Positions 7,066-13,895 of a stretch of DNA of 64,000 bases are shown here, piece by piece. The notes beneath the pieces were generated by a model. The model was not told the origin of the DNA, searched no databases, and saw nothing but the letters and a program-made list of their open reading frames with translations. Position 1 is the stretch's first letter. The number at the start of each line of letters is the position of its first letter. Origin of the DNA: Comamonas sp. KCTC 72670 (GTDB lineage: Bacteria; Myxococcota; Myxococcia; Myxococcales; Myxococcaceae); contig BNCN01000001.1 of assembly GCA_014656495.1 (NCBI GenBank), positions 434,001-498,000 of the forward strand. Reading direction: 5' to 3'. The translations under genes and the position numbers were made by a program.

Positions 7066-7746
7066 CGCCAGGTCGTTCGCGAAGTGGAGGAGCTCGCCGG
7101 CCGGCACGGGCTTCTCATCCGGCCCGATGACCTCCCCCGTGGAGATGAGCCACACGTCCAGGTCGTCATCGCCGTCGAGGTTGGCGACACAGGCGGCCGT
7201 GATGTCGCACTCAGGGCACTCGCCCGTCACCCCCACCTGCGTGATGGCCGCAATCGGGACGTCGCCGAGCGCGATGGCCTTCAACTTCGGGTTCGTCGCG
7301 ACGTCCACCCCCACCGCAACAGCGTCCGCCACCGCGGGGGCCCCCGCCGTGTCACGCAAATCCACCGGCTCGACGCCCACCAGGAAGAGCTGTTGATTGC
7401 CCCGGGGGATTTCGAAGCCCACCTTCGCGAACGCGGGCTCGTAGGCCTCGTGCTCGCTGTAGTGAGTCATCTGAGCGATGTGCCACTGCTTCAGCGATAT
7501 CCTGCACATGCTCTGCATCGCGCGGCCCCGATACCGCTGGAAGCCAGTGACCGCGCTCACCATGAAGAAGAGCAGGCACGGGACGAGCAACACGGCGAGC
7601 CCTCCCGCCACCATGAGGAAGCGCTTCTTCCGGCTGGAGCGCGGCACGGAGGCCTTGTTGCCGCATGCGCATGAGACGGTTGAACCCGCCTTGAGTCCCG
7701 TCACGTCGAGCTTCGCGCCACACGCGGGGCAAGGAATGGCTGACAT
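7060..7746 (-). CDS. zinc-ribbon / type IV pilin-like protein (copy 1)
   Basis: A 228-residue protein paralogous to the one at 9259-9948. It starts with a zinc ribbon (CPACGAKLDVTGLK..VSCACGN, residues 5-30), followed by one membrane helix (about 41-63) leading into a pilin-like amphipathic region (RYRGRAMQSMCRISLKQWHIAQMTHYSEHEAYEPAF). The end, CPECDITAACVANLDGDDDLDVWLIST...LHFANDLAD, matches the C-terminal region seen in myxobacterial pilin-like proteins. It lacks a prepilin peptidase leader (no G/FTLIE), so it is probably membrane-anchored rather than assembled as a pilin. The ATG at 7746 begins the ribbon exactly. Confidence 0.75.
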   Translation of the reverse strand: MSAIPCPACGAKLDVTGLKAGSTVSCACGNKASVPRSSRKKRFLMVAGGLAVLLVPCLLFFMVSAVTGFQRYRGRAMQSMCRISLKQWHIAQMTHYSEHEAYEPAFAKVGFEIPRGNQQLFLVGVEPVDLRDTAGAPAVADAVAVGVDVATNPKLKAIALGDVPIAAITQVGVTGECPECDITAACVANLDGDDDLDVWLISTGEVIGPDEKPVPAGELLHFANDLAD

Positions 7747-7944
7747 GGCTTGAAGAATCCCCCCTGAAGGTGTCCGCACCCCAATGCGCGGAGAGCGCGG
7801 CACCCTAACACTCCCTCCACGCCAGCGAACCCCTTGTCACCCTGCTTTCAGCAATCACAGCACGGTGTCGCCCATGTCCTCGGGACGCCCCCTGCGCCCC
7901 GGCGTCACGCCAGGGCGCCGTCCCAGGACGCGGCCCTGTCCTGC

Positions 7945-9102
7945 TCAGTGCGAGTGCTGCTCGCGGCTGGGCTCGCGCGTCGAGTGGATGCTCTGGTAGC
8001 CCGCGATGCACAGCTCCGCGCGCAGCGGCGCCGAGTTGTAGTACGGACCGCCGTCGTAGGGATGGTCGATGCCGGCGCGGCGGTCGGGGTGCGTATAGCC
8101 CGCGATGTGCATCATCTCGTGGATGAGCGTCTGGGCAATCTCGATGTCCCCCTGCGGGAAGAGCACGCCGAAGTTCACCCAGACGTCGTCGCCGCCCACC
8201 TCCGCGCGCGCGTTGATGCCGGCCTCGGTCGTCCCCGTGTGATGGACGTTCTTGCGGTAGGCACCGCGCAGGAGGGACTTCTCCAGGTTGGTCAGGTGGG
8301 TGCACGTCTGGATGCTGTCCTGCGCGGCCTCGTGGCGGCGCAGCGTCCGGGCCCAGTTGGCGGCAGACACCGTGGGGGCATCGGAGCTGAAGCGGTCGTG
8401 CATGCCGAGCACATCCGCGAGCACGTCACGGAAGTCCGCGTAGCCCGGGCGGATCAGGTGCATGCCATACACCTGCGTGCCGCTGTAGACGGCGGAGTGG
8501 AAGGTGGGCAGGCCCGCGGAGAAGCCATTCGCGGTGGCGTAGTCGTTGGCCGCCCGCATCATCGCCGCCGCGTCATTCACGTTGGGATAACCGATGGCCC
8601 AGCCCGGGACGTCGCGGAACTCGACGACGCTGGGGTGGAGGAAGTTGATGCTGTACACCACGCCGGAGCCGTTGTTGCCCTGCTCGAACGTGGGCAGCGC
8701 GATGCCCAGCCCGTGGAGGTTGCCGTAGTCCTGCGCGCGGCGGAACAGCTCCGGGATGTTGCTCAGCGCGGTGTTGCCCAACTGAGAGCGATACACCTCG
8801 CGGTAGTTCGCCACCGTGCCGGGCTTGAGCAGCATGGTGCCGCGCACCACGCCCCCGGCGTAGCTGGCCTCGTGGAAGTTGCCGAAGCCCGCGGCGTAGC
8901 CATGGATGCCCGCGTAACGGTTGGCCGTGCGGAAGCGGAAGTCGCTGGCGGTCTCCGTGACAGACGCGGCGGCGCCCGCGGGCTTCTCGGAGAGGACCTC
9001 CAGCTCGGGCTGCTGCGCCTCGGCGTCCAGCAGCTCGCCACCGCAGCCCAGCAACATCATCGACGCGGAAACGCACACACCCAGGGAGAAACGCTTCATC
9101 AT
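7945..9102 (-). CDS. zinc metalloprotease-like lipoprotein with three N-terminal repeats
   Basis: A 385-residue lipoprotein: signal peptide with lipobox LLGC20. Residues about 60-228 hold three repeats of about 45 residues at a 62-residue period, each with A..Y...(H/N)G, then (G/L)(F/P)(N/T)F, a V.(G/S/Y) strand and a closing (N/F)(Y/F)R(E/D)V. The C-terminal part has HEMMHIAGYTHPD near residue 327, the HExxH-x5-H pattern of metzincin-like zinc peptidases, then YYNSAPLRAELCIAGYQ. It is probably an outer-surface or periplasmic protease; the repeats may bind substrate. Start is ATG 9102 (9099 equally possible). It lies between the two zinc-ribbon pilin-like genes, all on one strand. Confidence 0.78.
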   Translation of the reverse strand: MMKRFSLGVCVSASMMLLGCGGELLDAEAQQPELEVLSEKPAGAAASVTETASDFRFRTANRYAGIHGYAAGFGNFHEASYAGGVVRGTMLLKPGTVANYREVYRSQLGNTALSNIPELFRRAQDYGNLHGLGIALPTFEQGNNGSGVVYSINFLHPSVVEFRDVPGWAIGYPNVNDAAAMMRAANDYATANGFSAGLPTFHSAVYSGTQVYGMHLIRPGYADFRDVLADVLGMHDRFSSDAPTVSAANWARTLRRHEAAQDSIQTCTHLTNLEKSLLRGAYRKNVHHTGTTEAGINARAEVGGDDVWVNFGVLFPQGDIEIAQTLIHEMMHIAGYTHPDRRAGIDHPYDGGPYYNSAPLRAELCIAGYQSIHSTREPSREQHSH

Positions 9103-9223
9103 CGAGCGCACGTTTGAAACCTTTCGTATAGAGAACCGAGCGAGGTGGGCCGGGACGATGCCCGGCCATCCATCCGTCGCTCTCAAAGCCAGATACGAAA
9201 GGCGCGGGAATTCCGGGTCGTGC

Positions 9224-9245
9224 GCTCGCGACGATTTTCGCGAGC
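9224..9245 (-). terminator. hairpin after pilin-like copy 2
   Basis: GCTCGCG and CGCGAGC form a 7-bp stem with an 8-base AT-rich loop, 14 bases after the stop codon of the gene ending at 9259. Confidence 0.45.
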
Positions 9246-9258
9246 GGCGCGGCCGACG

Positions 9259-9948
9259 TCAGTCTTCCACGTCGTTCACCACGTTCACCGGGACACCCGG
9301 CGGAACACGGGTTCCCTCCGCGTCGGTGAGCTCGCGCGTGGAGATGAGCCAGATGTCCAGCGTGTCATCGACGTCGATGTTCGCCGCGCAGGCCATCGTG
9401 AGCTGACAGTCCGGGCACGTCCCCGACACCCCCAGTTGCTGGGTGACCCAGGCGGGCAGGTCCTCCAGCAGGACAGGGCGGATGCGGTCATCCCAGGACC
9501 GGTCCACGCCGAGGCCCACGGCGTCCGCCCCCACCTCCGCGTCCCGCGTGTCGCGCGGAGCGACTGGCCCCACGGCCGTGAAGTACGCGTAGCGATTGCC
9601 CTTCTCCGGGAGGAAGCCTGCCTGGACGAGGCCTGGCGCGTAGGCGTCATGTTCCGCGTAGTGGCTGCGCTGCGCGATGAAGAAGGCCCGCAGGTTCGTC
9701 TTGCACTCCCGCTGTTTGGAGCGGACCGTCAGCTTGTTGTAGTTGGGGATGGCAATGGCGGCGAGCACGCCGACGCAGGGGCAGAGCAGCACCAGCCCCA
9801 GCGCCGCGACCAGGCCCCGAAGTGGCAGCCCCCATGAACGCTGGGGCACCACCGCCACGTTCCCGCACTGACAGGTGAGGATGACCCCCGGGCGAAGCCC
9901 CGTCACGTCAAGCAGGCTGCCGCACTTCGGGCACTCCAGTTTCGCCAT
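9259..9948 (-). CDS. zinc-ribbon / type IV pilin-like protein (copy 2)
   Basis: A 229-residue paralogue of the 7060-7746 product. The zinc ribbon CPKCGSLLDVTGLR..LTCQCGN occupies residues 6-31. The membrane helix then runs into VLAAIAIPNYNKLTVRSKQ and ECKTNLRAFFIAQRSHYAEHDAY, which is nearly identical in pattern to the N-terminal helix of type IV pilins after the cleavage site. The C-terminal CPDCQLTMACAANIDVDDTLDIWLIST..VPVNVVNDVED matches pilin-like C-termini of this group. No type III prepilin leader is present; the ribbon stands in its place. ATG 9948 starts the ribbon. Confidence 0.78.
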   Translation of the reverse strand: MAKLECPKCGSLLDVTGLRPGVILTCQCGNVAVVPQRSWGLPLRGLVAALGLVLLCPCVGVLAAIAIPNYNKLTVRSKQRECKTNLRAFFIAQRSHYAEHDAYAPGLVQAGFLPEKGNRYAYFTAVGPVAPRDTRDAEVGADAVGLGVDRSWDDRIRPVLLEDLPAWVTQQLGVSGTCPDCQLTMACAANIDVDDTLDIWLISTRELTDAEGTRVPPGVPVNVVNDVED

Positions 9949-10073
9949 GCGCTGACTTCCCCCTGGGCACGCGGGTCCGGCCCGCGAGGCCGAGCAATGT
10001 ATCACGGCCACCTTGCCGGTCCGCGGACGGGCGCGGTGCTCACGGGATTGGACGCGCCACCCATCCGGACAGC

Positions 10074-10079
10074 TAGACT
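10074..10079 (+). promoter_or_regulatory. -10 element TAGACT close to a start codon
   Basis: TAGACT ends 8 bases before the GTG at 10088; a TTGGAC at 10048-10053 could be a poorly spaced -35 (20 bp). The geometry suggests a leaderless or very short 5' UTR. Confidence 0.35.
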
Positions 10080-10087
10080 GTCGGCCC

Positions 10088-11101
10088 GTGCTGAAACCCT
10101 TGCTCGACCTGAATGCAACACCCGAACGGCTGCGCGCGCTCGCGGACGCGGGAGTGCTGACGCCCACCGCGCTGGAGCGCGCGCTGCACCTGTCCGTGGA
10201 CACCCCTCCCCGCGCGGACTGGCGCCGCTTCCTGTCCACCACGCTGCTGGGCCTGGGCGCGCTGCTGGTGCTCGCGGGCGTCATCTACTTCTTCGCCTAC
10301 AACTGGGAAGGGATGCACCGCTTCGCGAAGCTGGGGCTCATCGCGGCGGGGATTTCAGCCGCGTCGGTGAGCGCCTGGAAGCTGGGCGACACGCTCGGCG
10401 GGAAGATGTCCCTGCTGGCCGCGTCGGTGCTCGTGGGCGCGCTGCTGGCCGTGTACGGACAGGCGTATCAGACGGGCGCCGACCCGTACGAGCTGTTCCT
10501 GGGATGGACGGTCCTCATCGTTCCCTGGGTGGCGGTGTCGCGCTTCCCGCCGCTGTGGCTGCTGGCGCTGGTGCTGGCCAACACCGGAATCCTCCTCTTC
10601 TGGGAGCAGGTGCTGGGCACGAAGGAAGGCCGGGAGTTCTGGCTCGCGGTGGTGCTGGGCGGGCTCAACGGCTTCACCTGGGCCACCTATGAGCACTTCG
10701 CCAACCTGCGGGTGCCCTGGCTCCAGGCGCGCTGGGTGCCCCGCGTGCTGGCGGTGATGGCTGTGACGCCCGTGCTCATCGCGTCTGCGGCGCTCGTCAT
10801 GTCGCCAGCGCACGCGGGCGCGGGCGCGGTGGCGGCGCTGCTCCTCGTCCTGGCGTCGCTCGCGGCCGAGTACGCGCTGCACCGGCACCTGCGCGGCGAG
10901 CTGTTCATGCTCACCCTGGGCGCGCTGAGCGTGATGACGCTCCTGACCTCCGGCGCCGTCAGCCTCGTCTTCGAGTCGAACCGTGACATGGAGGTCCTCG
11001 GCATCTTCGTCATGCCCCTGTTCGTCATCGGGCAGGTGGGGCTCGCCGTGTGGTGGCTGCGACACGAAGCCCGCGTCACCGGCGCCACGGAGGAGTCCTG
11101 A
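10088..11101 (+). CDS. DUF2157 multi-pass membrane protein
   Basis: A 337-residue membrane protein. A short soluble N-terminus (LRALADAGVLTPTALERAL) is followed by about ten hydrophobic helices, beginning FLSTTLLGLGALLVLAGVIYFFAYNW, the signature opening of DUF2157. Function is unknown. It is the first gene of a tight operon with a DUF4401-type protein (starting 1 bp after its stop) and a GDYXXLXY protein. This trio is recurrent in bacteria and is thought to work as one membrane complex. Start GTG 10088 is chosen because upstream in-frame sequence is not conserved in style and a -10 element directly precedes it. Confidence 0.85.
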   Translation: MLKPLLDLNATPERLRALADAGVLTPTALERALHLSVDTPPRADWRRFLSTTLLGLGALLVLAGVIYFFAYNWEGMHRFAKLGLIAAGISAASVSAWKLGDTLGGKMSLLAASVLVGALLAVYGQAYQTGADPYELFLGWTVLIVPWVAVSRFPPLWLLALVLANTGILLFWEQVLGTKEGREFWLAVVLGGLNGFTWATYEHFANLRVPWLQARWVPRVLAVMAVTPVLIASAALVMSPAHAGAGAVAALLLVLASLAAEYALHRHLRGELFMLTLGALSVMTLLTSGAVSLVFESNRDMEVLGIFVMPLFVIGQVGLAVWWLRHEARVTGATEES

Positions 11102-11102
11102 C

Positions 11103-12200
11103 ATGGCCCTGCGCCCCTCGTTGCAGCAGGTGCTGAACTCGCTCCAGGCCGAAGGCCACCTCACCCCCGACGCCATGGAGCCCGCCCGCGCCGCCCTGGA
11201 GGCCCACCAGCGCAAGTCCGTGGCCGTCCCCTGGTTCGTGAAGGCGTTCGCCGGCCTGGGCGCCTGGATGGCCGCGCTCTTCGTGCTGAGCTTCCTGGCC
11301 TGCACGGGCCTCTGGGAGAATGAGGTGGTGATGGGCGCGCTGGGCCTCCTCCTGTGCGCGGGCGCCACGATGCTCCGCCGAGAGGTCCCCGGTGCCTTCG
11401 TGGAGCAGCTCGCGCTGGCCCTGTGCCTGGCGGGGGCCTCCATGACGGCCTTCAGCTTCGGCAGCCTCACCCGGGAAGAGAACGTCACGGCGACCGTCGC
11501 CCTGGTCATCAGCGCCGCCCTGCTCTTCGCCAACCCGGACGCCATCCTCCGCTTCCTGAGCACGTGGGGCATCCTCGCCTCGGCGGGGTTCCTCGCGTGG
11601 AAGGCGGCGGGCGGATACGGCGTGGACCTGCTGATTCTGGGCAGCGCGGTGGGGATGCACGTCCTCGTCCTGGAGCAGGCCCGGCTTCAGCAGGGTCGCC
11701 ATGGCGACAAGGTGGGGCCGATGGCGTTCGCCCTCGCGTCGCTCGTCCCGGTGGCGGTGCTCGTCCGGGGCACGACGGGGCTGTCCGACGCGGGCATCGA
11801 CAGCTCCGCGAGGCTGCCGACCGGCGTGCTCACCCTGGGGCTGACGGCGCTGACGCTGTACACCGTGTGGCGGGTGTTGAAAGAGCTGCGCATCGACCCG
11901 ACCGGCGTGGCCGGCGCGGCGGTGTTCGCGGCCCTGGCGCTCCTGGCGGTGCTCACGCCGAACACGCCGGCCGTCATCACCGCGGTGGGAATGCTGGTGC
12001 TCGGCTTCCACCGGCGCAGCGCCGTGATGCTGGGGCTGGCGGTGGCGTTCCTGCTCGCCGCGGGCAGTTGGTACTACTACGACCTGGGAGTCACACTGCT
12101 GGCCAAGTCGCTGGCGTTGGCGGGCGGAGGGCTCGTGTTCCTGGGCCTGCGCTCGTTCCTGCTGCGGCGCTTCCCCGCCCCGGCCACGGAGGTGCGGTGA
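11103..12200 (+). CDS. DUF4401-type multi-pass membrane protein
   Basis: A 365-residue membrane protein with an N-terminal soluble segment of about 40 residues and ten or so hydrophobic helices, starting VPWFVKAFAGLGAWMAALFVLSFLACTG. The length, the order of helices and the position between a DUF2157 and a GDYXXLXY gene fit the DUF4401 family. ATG 11103 follows the upstream stop by one base, and its own TGA overlaps the next ATG (ATGA-type junction at 12198-12202), so translation is probably coupled across all three genes. Biochemical role unknown. Confidence 0.8.
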   Translation: MALRPSLQQVLNSLQAEGHLTPDAMEPARAALEAHQRKSVAVPWFVKAFAGLGAWMAALFVLSFLACTGLWENEVVMGALGLLLCAGATMLRREVPGAFVEQLALALCLAGASMTAFSFGSLTREENVTATVALVISAALLFANPDAILRFLSTWGILASAGFLAWKAAGGYGVDLLILGSAVGMHVLVLEQARLQQGRHGDKVGPMAFALASLVPVAVLVRGTTGLSDAGIDSSARLPTGVLTLGLTALTLYTVWRVLKELRIDPTGVAGAAVFAALALLAVLTPNTPAVITAVGMLVLGFHRRSAVMLGLAVAFLLAAGSWYYYDLGVTLLAKSLALAGGGLVFLGLRSFLLRRFPAPATEVR

Positions 12201-12688
12201 TGCTGCGCACGGCGGTCATTTTCGGTGGGCTGGCCCTCGCCCTGCTCGTCCCCACGGGGCTCATCGTCCAGGAGGAGCGCGTGCTGCGCTCGGGCCAGGT
12301 GGTGCTGCTGGAGCTGGCGCCGGTGGACCCGCGCTCGCTGCTGCAGGGCGACTACATGATTCTGGACTACGCCATCAGCCAGGCCCGGCGAGGCGACACC
12401 GACACCCTGCCCCCGGACGGACGCCTGGTGCTGAAGCTGGACGCGGACGGCGTGGGCACCTTCGCCCGCTATGACGCCCCCGAGACGCCGCTGGCCCCCG
12501 GCGAGGTGAAGCTGCGCTACCGCGTGCGCGCGGGGCGCTTCCAGCTCGGCGCGGAGTCCTTCTTCTTCCAGGAGGGCCACGCGGACCGCTACGAGGGCGC
12601 CCGCTACGGCGAGCTCCGCGTGGCGGACGACGGCGACAGCGTGCTCGTGGGCCTGCGGGACGCCCAGCGCCAGCCCCTGGGGCGCTGA
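12200..12688 (+). CDS. GDYXXLXY-domain membrane-anchored protein
   Basis: A 162-residue protein with an N-terminal membrane anchor (FGGLALALLVPTGLIV) and the family-defining GDYMILDYAI at about residues 50-59, followed by a beta-rich extracytoplasmic domain containing LKLRYRVR-like strands and the FFFQEGHADRYEGARYGELRV region. GDYXXLXY proteins accompany DUF2157 and DUF4401 membrane proteins and have no known activity. ATG 12200 overlaps the preceding stop codon. Confidence 0.87.
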   Translation: MLRTAVIFGGLALALLVPTGLIVQEERVLRSGQVVLLELAPVDPRSLLQGDYMILDYAISQARRGDTDTLPPDGRLVLKLDADGVGTFARYDAPETPLAPGEVKLRYRVRAGRFQLGAESFFFQEGHADRYEGARYGELRVADDGDSVLVGLRDAQRQPLGR

Positions 12689-12771
12689 CCGGCCCGGTGG
12701 GCATACACGGGTCTACTTCCCCACACTCACCGTCAATCATGGAAAGGCGGGGGCTTGCTCTCCGGCCGCCT

Positions 12772-12811
12772 TTGGCGCATCATCAATTTGATTTCGATAC
12801 TCAAAATCAAA
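12772..12811 (+). promoter_or_regulatory. promoter with Fur-like inverted repeat
   Basis: TTGGCG (12772-12777) and GATACT (12796-12801) with an 18-bp spacer resemble a sigma-70 promoter. The -10 lies inside an AT-rich inverted repeat with perfect 8-bp arms TTTGATTT (12787-12794) and AAATCAAA (12804-12811). This is unlike the surrounding GC-rich DNA and resembles an iron-regulator box placed to repress the heme-oxygenase-like unit downstream. The match to the Fur consensus is only partial. Confidence 0.5.
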
Positions 12812-12818
12812 ATCAAGG

Positions 12819-13079
12819 ATGACGACGATGGTCGGTCAGGGATGCGGCAAGACGGTGCTGGCGCGAGGTCCGTGCGCCGAGGTGACGCGGTGCTCCTGCG
12901 GGCACATCCACCTGGCCATGGGGCCGGTGACGATTCGCGTGGAGGAGGAGGTCCTCCGGGCCATTGGCATGACGGTGGCGGAGGCGCTCCAGCAGTTGGG
13001 GACGCCGCTGGAGTCGCTCTCGAGCGAGGACACCGCGCCGCTGACGATGAGCGCGCTGGCCGGCGGGTGGAAGCAGTGA
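12819..13079 (+). CDS. small Cys-rich protein, partner of heme-oxygenase-like gene
   Basis: An 86-residue protein I do not recognise. It has four cysteines in the first third (GCGK, GPCAEV, RCSCGHIHL), a CxCGHxH cluster suited to metal or heme binding, then an amphipathic helix (VTIRVEEEVLRAIGMTVAEALQQL). No signal peptide. ATG 12819 follows AAGGA closely. Its stop overlaps the GTG start of the heme-oxygenase-like gene by 4 bp, so the two are translationally coupled and probably functionally linked. The Fur-like repeat upstream hints at iron regulation. Confidence 0.7.
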   Translation: MTTMVGQGCGKTVLARGPCAEVTRCSCGHIHLAMGPVTIRVEEEVLRAIGMTVAEALQQLGTPLESLSSEDTAPLTMSALAGGWKQ

Positions 13080-13873
13080 GCGCCACCGGCACGTTGCGGC
13101 TGCCCCGCACGGACGTGTCCGCGCGCGTGAAGCGACTGGTGGAGCCGGAGCGCCCGGCGTCGGCGACGCAGGCCACGGGGCCCGCGCCGCTGTCGGTGCT
13201 GCTGGCGGAGGGGACGGCGAAGCTGGTGGAGCAGGCGGAGCGCTCGCTGTTCCTCCAGTCCCTCTTCGTCGACGCCTGGGAGGGCGGCCTGTATGGCCAG
13301 TACGTCCGGGCCCAGCACTACGTGAGCCACCTGCGCCAGTTGCACACGCTCTACACGGCCTTCGAGGCCGCCCTGCCCCGCGTCATGGGCACCACGCTCA
13401 CGACGGCGCTGCTGCTCCCCGAGCTGCGCCTGGCGTCCGCGCTGGAGTGCGACTTGACGTACTTCTGCGGCGACGCCCGCACGGACACCTTCGCGTGCGT
13501 GGAGACGCGGCTGCACGCCGAGCGCATCCGCGAGGTCTCCGAGGACGCGCCCCACCTGCTGGTGGCGCACGCCTACGCGCGCTGCGTCCTGGACGTCTTC
13601 GCCGGACACCGCCGGGCCCGGCGAATCACCGACGCCTTCGAGCTGGCGGAGGGCCAGGGCACGTCCTTCTACGGCGCCGTGCCGGAGGCGGAGCTGGCGG
13701 CCTTCCGCGTGCGCTTCAACTCGCGCCTGGACGGCCTGGAGCTGGACGAGGACGAGGCGCGCGAGGTGGTCCAGGAGGCGCGCATGGCCCTCCGGCTCCA
13801 CACGCTCGTGTGTGACGAGCTGGCCCGGGGCGCCACTGGCATGGTGGACCGGCCCCACGCCGACGCCCGGTAG
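13076..13873 (+). CDS. heme-oxygenase-like fold protein
   Basis: A 265-residue protein whose residues about 44-255 follow the heme oxygenase pattern: a GTAKLVEQAERSLFL helix, GLYGQYVRAQHYVSHLRQLHTLYTAFEAAL, then HLLVAHAYARCVLDVFAGH, FRVRFNSRLDGLEL and a final ARMALRLHTLVCDEL helix. Canonical heme oxygenases have the iron-ligand histidine in the first helix (E.H.QAE); here the aligned residue is Val51. The distal GDLSGG stretch reads LDVFAG. It may therefore bind another ligand or act non-catalytically, although a nearby residue could substitute. GTG 13076 overlaps the upstream stop (GTGA). Confidence 0.72.
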   Translation: MSATGTLRLPRTDVSARVKRLVEPERPASATQATGPAPLSVLLAEGTAKLVEQAERSLFLQSLFVDAWEGGLYGQYVRAQHYVSHLRQLHTLYTAFEAALPRVMGTTLTTALLLPELRLASALECDLTYFCGDARTDTFACVETRLHAERIREVSEDAPHLLVAHAYARCVLDVFAGHRRARRITDAFELAEGQGTSFYGAVPEAELAAFRVRFNSRLDGLELDEDEAREVVQEARMALRLHTLVCDELARGATGMVDRPHADAR

Positions 13874-13883
13874 CACCCGGGCG
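13864..13883. terminator. hairpin at stop of heme-oxygenase-like gene
   Basis: CGCCCGG and CCGGGCG form a 7-bp stem around a TAGCAC loop that contains the stop codon; it separates two convergent genes. Confidence 0.4.
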
Positions 13884-13895
13884 CCGCGCTTCACC

